Notes under the pieces: generated by a model
What the model saw: the letters and a program-made list of their open reading frames with translations, nothing else
Databases searched by the model: none
What the model was told of the DNA's origin: nothing
Position numbers and translations under genes: made by a program
Assembly (NCBI GenBank): GCA_023437225.1
Contig: JAEZGS010000028.1
Location: 38,883-102,882 of the forward strand
Source of the DNA: Bacteroidota bacterium
GTDB lineage: Bacteria > Bacteroidota > Bacteroidia > Chitinophagales > Chitinophagaceae
Direction of reading: 5' to 3'
Length of the DNA stretch: 64,000 nt
Part shown: one piece after another, positions 53,026-60,021 of the stretch
Position numbering within the stretch: the stretch's first letter is position 1
Layout of the letters: every line of letters starts with the position of its first letter

Positions 53026-54663
53026 ATGAAAAAAGTTTTACGGATCGATGAGAAAGACAATGTTATCATTGCCCTATCTGATTTAGATGCAAAAGAAACC
53101 ATCGGATATGATGGTGAGAAGATCACGGTAACGGAGAAGATTCCATCGAAGCATAAGTTTTTCGTCCGCGATATGCAGGCTGGTGAAGAAGTGATCATGT
53201 ATGGACTGCTTATAGGAAAGACGCAGGTTCCTGTTGCCAGGGGTTCGAGAATGACTGTAGAAAACGTCAAGCACGCTGCTGAGCCGTATGCATTTCGCGA
53301 TGCGCAAAAAAGCTGGACCGCTCCTGATGTGTCGACATACAAACAAAGAACATTTAATGGATATCATCGTGCGGACGGTCGCGTTGGAACTGCGAACTAC
53401 TGGTTATTTATGCCAACGGTTTTTTGTGAGAACCGAAATCTTGATGTGATTCGCGAAGCGATGCATAACGAATTGGGTTATGCGGTGTCGAAGAAATATA
53501 CAACATATACAAAGCATCTCGTTGAAGCATACAATCGTGGTGAATCGCTGGATGATATCGGGCTTGCACTGGCACCAATGCCATCGCGTGCACGTGTTTT
53601 CAAGAACATTGATGGGATAAAGTTCCTCAATCACCAGGGTGGATGTGGTGGAACGCGACAGGATGCAAATACATTAAGCAGGCTGCTTGCCGCATATGCC
53701 GATCATCCGAATGTCGGTGGCATCACCATTCTGAGCCTGGGTTGTCAGCACTTACAGGTGACATCATTGCTGGATGAGATCAAACAACGTAATCCAAACT
53801 TCAACAAGCCTGTGCTTGTGTTTGAACAGCAGGTGATATTGAACGAAGAGCAGCTTGTGAAGGAAGCGATACGCGATACATTCAAAGCATTGATCGAATT
53901 AAATAAGGAAGAACGCAAACCTGCGCCGCTGAGTAAATTGTGCATTGGCGTGAAATGCGGCGGCAGCGATGGTTTCAGTGGTATATCGGCGAATCCTGCG
54001 GTAGGACATACAGCGGATATGCTGGTGGCGCTGGGCGGACAGGTACTGCTCGCAGAATTCCCTGAATTGTGTGGTGCCGAACAGGATCTTGTTGATCGAT
54101 GCACCAGTGGTGCAACGGCGGAGAAGTTTATTCATTTGATGCAGGAGTACGACGAACTTGCGCATAAGGTGGGATCCGGGTTTCATATGAATCCATCGCC
54201 CGGCAATATCAAGGATGGTTTGATCACCGATGCTATGAAATCGGCCGGTGCTGCAAAGAAGGGAGGATCATCGCCTGTGGTAGACGTATTAGATTATACC
54301 GAACCCGTGAATAAACCCGGATTGAGCCTGGTGTGTACTCCGGGTAATGATGTGGAAGCAACGACGGGAAAAGCAGGTTCGGGCGCAACGTTGATACTGT
54401 TTACGACAGGACTCGGAACGCCAACAGGCAACCCTGTTTGTCCAACAATCAAGATCGCAACGAATACAGCACTGGCAAAGAAGATGAGTGATATCATCGA
54501 TATCGATGCGGGTAAGGTCATCACGGGTGATAAGACGATCGAGGAGATGGGCGAAGAGATACTGGAGTATTGTATTCGTGCTGCAAGTGGTGAAGTAACG
54601 CCGAAAGCGGTGTTGCTTGGGCAGGATGATTTCATACCTTGGAAGAGAGGCGTTTCTTTATAG
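53026..54663 (+). CDS. UxaA-family (altronate dehydratase-type) sugar-acid dehydratase, probably for L-fuconate
   Basis: A 545-residue protein with an N-terminal SAF-like domain (about 1-80) and the large dehydratase domain typical of altronate and galactarate dehydratases: NYWLFMPTVFCENRN, HQGGCGGTRQDANTLSRLLA, ILSLGCQ, GVKCGGSDGFSGISANPAVG and a C-terminal GNPVCPTIKIATN. The conserved Cys residues for the iron site are present. UxaA acts on D-altronate, but in this operon the expected substrate is L-fuconate. The Campylobacter jejuni fucose locus, as I recall it, also contains a split UxaA-like enzyme. The ATG at 53026 begins the domain; the open frame upstream overlaps fucP and is rejected. 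Confidence 0.85.
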   Translation: MKKVLRIDEKDNVIIALSDLDAKETIGYDGEKITVTEKIPSKHKFFVRDMQAGEEVIMYGLLIGKTQVPVARGSRMTVENVKHAAEPYAFRDAQKSWTAPDVSTYKQRTFNGYHRADGRVGTANYWLFMPTVFCENRNLDVIREAMHNELGYAVSKKYTTYTKHLVEAYNRGESLDDIGLALAPMPSRARVFKNIDGIKFLNHQGGCGGTRQDANTLSRLLAAYADHPNVGGITILSLGCQHLQVTSLLDEIKQRNPNFNKPVLVFEQQVILNEEQLVKEAIRDTFKALIELNKEERKPAPLSKLCIGVKCGGSDGFSGISANPAVGHTADMLVALGGQVLLAEFPELCGAEQDLVDRCTSGATAEKFIHLMQEYDELAHKVGSGFHMNPSPGNIKDGLITDAMKSAGAAKKGGSSPVVDVLDYTEPVNKPGLSLVCTPGNDVEATTGKAGSGATLILFTTGLGTPTGNPVCPTIKIATNTALAKKMSDIIDIDAGKVITGDKTIEEMGEEILEYCIRAASGEVTPKAVLLGQDDFIPWKRGVSL

Positions 54664-54781
54664 TGTGCTAATGTGCTAGTATGCTAGTATGCTAATGTGC
54701 TAATGTGCTAGTGTGCTAATGAAATACAATTATGAATTAAGAATTCCGAATTACGAATTATGAATTATGAATTACGAATCG
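54664..54781. repeat. Composite micro-repeat block 3 (GTGCTAAT, GAATTAC) inside the fucose operon
   Basis: About seven GTGCTAAT/ATGCTAGT-type units (54664-54720) followed by about six GAATTAC/GAATTATG-type units (54728-54778). The block starts at the dehydratase stop codon and reaches the start of the SDR gene; an ATG at 54767 belongs to the repeat. Confidence 0.85.
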
Positions 54782-55546
54782 ATGTTTGAATTAAACGGAA
54801 AAATTGCAATAATCACTGGTGGCGGGAGTGGCATTGGTCGGGCGATATCCTTATTGTTTGCGCAGCAGGGTGCGAAGGTGCACATCATCGAACTGACAAA
54901 TGAAAGTTCGCAATCGGTTGTTGAAGAAATAAAGAATGCAGGTGGCGATGTGACAGCACATGCCTGCGATGTATCGAATCAACAGCAGGTGAATGAAACA
55001 TTTGAAAAGATCGGAGCGCATCATATCCTCGTTAACAATGCAGGTATCGCGCATGTAGGCCGCGCCGATAATACAAATGAAGAAGACTTCGATCGTGTCG
55101 TTCGGGTGAACATCAAAGGGGTCTACAATTGTTTGCAAGCATCCATACCTGCAATGCGCAGCAATGGCGGGGGCGTCATCATTAACATGGCTTCTGTAGC
55201 AGCATGGGTGGGACTTTCGGATCGATTCGCTTATTCAACAGCCAAAGGTGCAGTAGCTGCAATGACGTTGTCGGTCGCGAAGGATTATGTTGCGGACAAC
55301 ATACGTTGTAATTCGATATCACCAGCGCGGGTGCATACACCGTTTGTAGATGGATTCCTGGCAAAAAATTATCCTGGTAAAGAGCAGGAAATGTTCGATA
55401 AATTATCAAAGACACAACCCATTGGTCGCATGGCACAACCTAAAGAGATCGCTGCACTTGCATTGTATCTCTGCAGTGATGAAGCATCTTTCATCACTGG
55501 TTGCGATTATCCCATCGATGGTGGATTTATAAAACTGAATAGCTAA
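54782..55546 (+). CDS. SDR oxidoreductase, candidate 2-keto-3-deoxy-L-fuconate dehydrogenase
   Basis: A 254-residue short-chain dehydrogenase. The cofactor motif TGGGSGIGRA, the NNAG motif (LVNNAGIAHVG), the catalytic serine in NMASVAAWVG and the intact YxxxK (AYSTAKGAVA) are all present, and the C-terminus has DYPIDGGFIK. In the Xanthomonas-type oxidative L-fucose pathway an SDR oxidises 2-keto-3-deoxy-L-fuconate to the 2,4-diketo acid, the substrate of the FAH-fold hydrolase; that gene follows after one base. The ATG at 54782 is chosen because the earlier ATG at 54767 is part of the GAATTAC repeat block. Confidence 0.82.
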   Translation: MFELNGKIAIITGGGSGIGRAISLLFAQQGAKVHIIELTNESSQSVVEEIKNAGGDVTAHACDVSNQQQVNETFEKIGAHHILVNNAGIAHVGRADNTNEEDFDRVVRVNIKGVYNCLQASIPAMRSNGGGVIINMASVAAWVGLSDRFAYSTAKGAVAAMTLSVAKDYVADNIRCNSISPARVHTPFVDGFLAKNYPGKEQEMFDKLSKTQPIGRMAQPKEIAALALYLCSDEASFITGCDYPIDGGFIKLNS

Positions 55547-55547
55547 T

Positions 55548-56402
55548 ATGAAACTGATCCGATTTGGTGCAGCGGGTAAAGAACGCCCGGGCGTAATTAT
55601 CAACGAAAAGCGATACGATGTCTCCGAATTTGTAAGTGATTATGACGAAGACTTTTTCGCAAACGATGGATTACATAAACTCAATGATGTTGTTGCAAAC
55701 AACCAGTTGCGAGAAGTATCAAATGATGAGCGACTGGGTTGCCCGGTGAAGCGTCCGTCTAAGATCATTTGTATCGGACTGAACTATGCAGACCATGCAA
55801 CAGAAAGCAATATGGATCTGCCGAAAGAACCTGTTGTATTCTTCAAATCAACTACGGCCATCGTGGGTCCTGATGATGATCTTATCATTCCACGCGATTC
55901 AATCAAGACAGATTGGGAAGTGGAGCTGGCGGTAGTGATTGGTAAGAAGACTTCATACATCACCGAAGAAGAAGCGATGGATCATATCGCAGGATACCTG
56001 TTGCACAATGATTACAGCGAACGTGCATTTCAACTCGAGCGCAGTGGTCAGTGGGTGAAAGGAAAGAGCTGCGATACGTTCGCGCCGCTGGGACCGTGGC
56101 TCGCAACGAAAGACGAGATCGCCGATATCAATAAAGTGAGGTTGTGGTTGAAGGTGAATGGGCAAATGATGCAGGAGGGCACAACGGAACGCATGGTGTT
56201 CAAAGTAACAAAGCTTGTATCCTATCTAAGTGAGTTTATGACGCTGTTGCCTGGAGACATCATCAGTACAGGAACGCCTGCCGGCGTTGGTTTGGCGCAA
56301 AAGCCACAGCCGGTTTATATTAAGGAAGGTGATGTAATTGAACTAGGCATCGATGGACTCGGTACACAACAACAAACGGCAAGGGCATGGTCGCGCCAAT
56401 AA
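55548..56402 (+). CDS. Fumarylacetoacetate hydrolase-fold enzyme, candidate 2,4-diketo-3-deoxy-L-fuconate hydrolase
   Basis: A 284-residue FAH-family enzyme. The signature ICIGLNYADHATES, the metal-binding DWEVELAVVIGK and NDYSERAFQLE, and the late GDIISTGTPAGVGLA are all clear. Family members cleave carbon-carbon bonds in diketo acids. In an oxidative L-fucose route this enzyme would split 2,4-diketo-3-deoxy-L-fuconate into pyruvate and L-lactate. One base separates it from the SDR gene upstream and nine from the SDR gene downstream. The reaction is inferred from the operon. Confidence 0.85.
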   Translation: MKLIRFGAAGKERPGVIINEKRYDVSEFVSDYDEDFFANDGLHKLNDVVANNQLREVSNDERLGCPVKRPSKIICIGLNYADHATESNMDLPKEPVVFFKSTTAIVGPDDDLIIPRDSIKTDWEVELAVVIGKKTSYITEEEAMDHIAGYLLHNDYSERAFQLERSGQWVKGKSCDTFAPLGPWLATKDEIADINKVRLWLKVNGQMMQEGTTERMVFKVTKLVSYLSEFMTLLPGDIISTGTPAGVGLAQKPQPVYIKEGDVIELGIDGLGTQQQTARAWSRQ

Positions 56403-56411
56403 ATAAGATGT

Positions 56412-57185
56412 ATGGATCTGCAATTAAAAGATAAAGTCATCATTGTAACGGGTGGTGCAAAAGGCATTGGCAAGGGCATCGTCGAAGTGCTTGCCAAAGA
56501 AGAAGCAATTCCTGTCATCGTTGGAAGAAAGGAGGCTGATAATCTTGCAACGCTCGAAGAGATTGGCGGCAAAGGATTCCAGCTTGTAGCGGAGTTGTTG
56601 GATCCCGAAGCTTCAGAGCAAGCGGTTAAAAAAGTTGTGGCAGAGTTTGGTCGCGTTGATGGTTTGGTTAACAATGCCGGCGTAAACGATAGTGTAAGTC
56701 TTGAAGATGGTACTTACGAGATGTTCATGGATTCGCTGCATAAGAACCTGATCCATTATTACCTGATGGCCCATCATTGCCTGCCGCATTTGAAGAAATC
56801 AAAAGGATCGATTTTGAACATCAGTTCGAAATCGGCTGAAACGGGACAGGGTGGCACATCAGCATATGCGGCATCAAACGGAGGGAGGAACGCACTCACT
56901 CGTGAATGGGCAGTGGAGTTATTGAAGTATGGAATTCGAGTAAATGCATTGGTGGTAGCCGAATGTTATACACCGCTGTATGAGACCTGGATCAATACAT
57001 TTCCAAATCCGGAAGAAAAGCTGGAGCGCATTATCTCGAAGATACCCTTCGGACATCGCATGACAACGGCCGAAGAGATTGGGAATATGGTAGCGTTCTT
57101 ATTGTCGGAACGATCCAGTCATACCACTGGTCAGATCGTGCATGTGGATGGTGGGTATGTGCATTTGGATAGAGCGATCACGTGA
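56412..57185 (+). CDS. SDR oxidoreductase with Y-x3-N active site, candidate L-fucose dehydrogenase
   Basis: A 257-residue short-chain dehydrogenase-fold protein. The cofactor motif TGGAKGIGKG, the NNAG motif (LVNNAGVNDS) and the catalytic-serine region (LNISSKSAETG) are present. The active-site tyrosine is in SAYAASNGGRNALTREWAVE, so the canonical lysine four residues after it is replaced by asparagine (codon AAC in the DNA). The C-terminus keeps the usual VHVDGGYVHLD. By position it would oxidise L-fucose to L-fuconolactone at the head of the pathway; the altered site raises doubt about ordinary SDR chemistry. Confidence 0.78.
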   Translation: MDLQLKDKVIIVTGGAKGIGKGIVEVLAKEEAIPVIVGRKEADNLATLEEIGGKGFQLVAELLDPEASEQAVKKVVAEFGRVDGLVNNAGVNDSVSLEDGTYEMFMDSLHKNLIHYYLMAHHCLPHLKKSKGSILNISSKSAETGQGGTSAYAASNGGRNALTREWAVELLKYGIRVNALVVAECYTPLYETWINTFPNPEEKLERIISKIPFGHRMTTAEEIGNMVAFLLSERSSHTTGQIVHVDGGYVHLDRAIT

Positions 57186-57293
57186 ATAATGTGGAAATGT
57201 GGGAATGTGGAGATGTGGAAGGAAATATGCTAGTGTGCTAATGTGCTAGTGTGCTAATGTAAAACAGAAAGCGGGAAGCGGGAAGCGGTTTTG
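57186..57293. repeat. Composite micro-repeat block 4 (ATGTGGAA, GTGCTAAT, GCGGGAA) before the fucosidase gene
   Basis: Four ATGTGGAA-type units (57190-57222), four GTGCTAAT/GTGCTAGT units (57227-57260) and GCGGGAA units (57269-57290). All three words are found in other blocks in this window. The block separates the second SDR gene from the GH95 gene in the same transcription direction. Confidence 0.85.
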
Positions 57294-57314
57294 ATCATCC
57301 GATTACTTGAAAAT

Positions 57315-59756
57315 ATGCGACTCATACTATTAATAATCACAGTTTGTATATCAACAATCTCCGTCGCGCAGAGCGATGTGACGATTCGGTTCGATAAGCC
57401 TGCTACGCATTTCACAGAATCGTTGCCGTTGGGGAATGGGCGATTGGGTGCGATGGTTTTTGGTGGGACAGATAAGGACCGGATTGTCCTTAATGAGATC
57501 TCGATGTGGTCGGGTGGCATTGAGGATCCGAACCGTCACGATGCATACAAGGCATTGCCTCAGATTAGAAAATTGCTTGTTGAAGAAAAAAACAAAGAAG
57601 CGCAGGAACTGTTGCAGCAACACTTCACAAGCGCTGGAAAGGGCTCGGGACAAGGATCGGGGAAGGAGGTGAAGTTCGGATGTTATCAAACCCTCGGCGA
57701 TCTGATCATCGATTACAAACATACCGCAGGTGCAATAACTAATTACGAACGTACGCTGTCGCTCGACAAAGCTACGGCCATCACGCAGTGGACACGCGAT
57801 GGTATTCATTACAAACAAGAGGTATTTGTAAGCGCTCCGGCTAAAGTGATCGTTGTTCATTTCACTTCGTCCAAAGAAAATACATTGTCTTTTAGGGTCG
57901 ATTTATCGCGCAAGGAAAACGCCACCATCACTTCAGTGAGCGATGAGATCATCATGCGCGGTCAACTGAGTGGCGGCGATGGCGACAAAGGAATTCAGTA
58001 TGCCGCAGTATTAAAAGCCGATGTTCGCGGTGGAGAGATGAAGACCTCATCAAATGGACTCGAAGTGTTTGAAGCCAATGAATGCACACTCGTGATCAGT
58101 GCGGCAACAGACCTGAACTGGCCGAACGTCGAAAGACGCGGCCCCAGTCCATTGCCCATTGCAACGGCAGCAGTGCGAGCAGCACGTTCATCGACGTACG
58201 ATAAGTTGCTTCGCTATCACATCGCCGATTATCAATCTTATTTTGAAAGATGTCGCGTTAAGTTCGCGTCAGCAGATAACAACACTTCAAAGATTACCAC
58301 ACCCGAAAGGTTATCGCGTTATGCGCGGGGCGAGAAGGATGCGCATCTGCCTGCATTGTATTTTAATTTCGGAAGATATCTGTTGATATCCAGTTCAAGA
58401 CCTGGTGGACTGCCTGCAAACCTGCAGGGGCTATGGGCCGAAGAATACCAGACGCCCTGGAATGCCGACTATCACCTGAACATCAATGTGCAGATGAATT
58501 ACTGGCCGGCAGAGATCACGAATTTGGCCGACTTGCACAAGCCGTTGATCGAATTCACGAAGCAACTGGTTGAACCCGGACAAAAAACTGCAAAGGCATA
58601 TTACAATACCGAAGGATGGACAGCTCACATGATGGCCAATCCATGGAAGTTTACAGCACCCGGTGAACATGCGTCATGGGGCTCATCGCTCACGGGCGGT
58701 GCGTGGTTGTGCGAACATCTCTGGCATCATTACCAGTTCAATCCCAATAAAGAATATTTACAATCGATCTATCCTGTATTAAAAGGAGCCGCACAGTTTT
58801 ACACAGGTATATTAATTACCGATCCCAAGACCGGTTACTTAGTTACGGCACCATCGAATTCGCCGGAGAATACATATATCACTGAAGATGGATTTCAGGG
58901 ACAAACAACGATGGGACCAACGATGGATATGCAGATCGGTCGCGAGTTACTGGGCAACACCATCAAAGCTGCTACCATATTAAATAAAGACAAGCAATGG
59001 ATCGATTCGCTACAAGTCATCATATCTAAACTTGCACCCAATCGCGTAAGCGAAAGAACGGGCGGCATCATGGAATGGATACGCGATTATAAAGAAGCGG
59101 AGCCGCAGCATCGGCATGTCAGTCATTTATATGGACTGCATCCGGGTGAAGAGATCAATAAGAATGAAACACCGGAATTGATTGAAGCAGCGAAGAAGAC
59201 ATTGCAGTTAAGAGGCGATGAAGGCACGGGTTGGTCGCGCGCATGGAAGATCAACTTCTGGGCGAGGATAGGTGATGGAGATCATGCGGAGAAGGTATTG
59301 AAAGCATTGCTGATGCCTGCAAAAGGTGATTCGGCTCATGGTTTGGTGAACAGATCCGGGGCAGGAACCTATCCCAATTTGTTCTGTTCGCATCCACCAT
59401 TTCAGATAGATGGAAATTTTGGCGCAACATCAGCGATAGCGGAAATGTTGTTGCAAAGTCACGGAAAGGAGCCACAGATAAGGCTTTTACCTGCATTGCC
59501 TACATCGGAAGAATGGAGCGAAGGATCGGTGAAAGGGCTGTGTGCAAGAAACGGATTTGAAGTGGACATTAAATGGTCGGACAGCAAAGTAAAAGAGGCA
59601 AGGATACTGTCGAAGTCGGGCGAAGATTGTTACCTGGAGCTACCAAATGGGATGGAAGTATATAATAAATCGGGCAAAAAAATGACTTTCGTCAGAAAAG
59701 GACAAAATGGTGTTTTATTTAAAACTGCTGTTGGACAGTCGTATTTTGTGAGATAA
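57315..59756 (+). CDS. GH95 alpha-L-fucosidase
   Basis: An 813-residue exported glycosidase with a signal peptide (LILLIITVCISTISVAQ). The N-terminal beta-sandwich region starts FTESLPLGNGRLGAMVFGG. The (alpha/alpha)6 catalytic barrel has the family's HLNINVQMNYWPAE block, which holds the asparagines that activate the base, then TAPSNSPEN and QHRHVSHLYGLHPGEE. GH95 enzymes are inverting, typically alpha-1,2-L-fucosidases. It would supply L-fucose to the upstream transporter and catabolic genes from outside the cytoplasm. The ATG at 57315 starts the signal peptide; an earlier in-frame ATC/TTG region belongs to the repeat block. Confidence 0.92.
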   Translation: MRLILLIITVCISTISVAQSDVTIRFDKPATHFTESLPLGNGRLGAMVFGGTDKDRIVLNEISMWSGGIEDPNRHDAYKALPQIRKLLVEEKNKEAQELLQQHFTSAGKGSGQGSGKEVKFGCYQTLGDLIIDYKHTAGAITNYERTLSLDKATAITQWTRDGIHYKQEVFVSAPAKVIVVHFTSSKENTLSFRVDLSRKENATITSVSDEIIMRGQLSGGDGDKGIQYAAVLKADVRGGEMKTSSNGLEVFEANECTLVISAATDLNWPNVERRGPSPLPIATAAVRAARSSTYDKLLRYHIADYQSYFERCRVKFASADNNTSKITTPERLSRYARGEKDAHLPALYFNFGRYLLISSSRPGGLPANLQGLWAEEYQTPWNADYHLNINVQMNYWPAEITNLADLHKPLIEFTKQLVEPGQKTAKAYYNTEGWTAHMMANPWKFTAPGEHASWGSSLTGGAWLCEHLWHHYQFNPNKEYLQSIYPVLKGAAQFYTGILITDPKTGYLVTAPSNSPENTYITEDGFQGQTTMGPTMDMQIGRELLGNTIKAATILNKDKQWIDSLQVIISKLAPNRVSERTGGIMEWIRDYKEAEPQHRHVSHLYGLHPGEEINKNETPELIEAAKKTLQLRGDEGTGWSRAWKINFWARIGDGDHAEKVLKALLMPAKGDSAHGLVNRSGAGTYPNLFCSHPPFQIDGNFGATSAIAEMLLQSHGKEPQIRLLPALPTSEEWSEGSVKGLCARNGFEVDIKWSDSKVKEARILSKSGEDCYLELPNGMEVYNKSGKKMTFVRKGQNGVLFKTAVGQSYFVR

Positions 59757-59835
59757 ATTTTAATCTGCCTTTATAATGACATTAACATAACATGCACTAG
59801 TTTGCTGAAACTTAAATAGATGCAATCGTTAGCCC

Positions 59836-59862
59836 GGCCGCTGTTTCTACAGTGGCCTTTTT
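59836..59862 (+). terminator. Intrinsic terminator after the fucosidase gene
   Basis: GGCCGCTG / CAGTGGCC (one G-T pair) with loop TTTCTA, followed by TTTTT. It separates the fucose locus from nifJ. The rest of the 265-base gap 59757-60021 holds no gene or repeat that I can see. Confidence 0.85.
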
Positions 59863-60021
59863 ATTTCCTATACAATGTCATACAGCTTTTCATGTAGCTG
59901 CTCGAAAGTTGCTTGCATGATATCATTTTCTCCAAAGACTGATTTTAGTCAGCATACAGATTTTTAATCTCGACTACTTTTCCACCTTGAAATATCAGTG
60001 TCTTTTTAAACTTATTTAAAC

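Noticed and set aside
53026..54663. Hexuronate (altronate) utilisation gene uxaA in the strict sense
   Set aside because: No uxaB, uxaC, uxuA or KDG kinase/aldolase genes are nearby, while fucP, FAH-fold, SDR and GH95 genes are; an L-fuconate role fits the operon better, though substrate remains untested.
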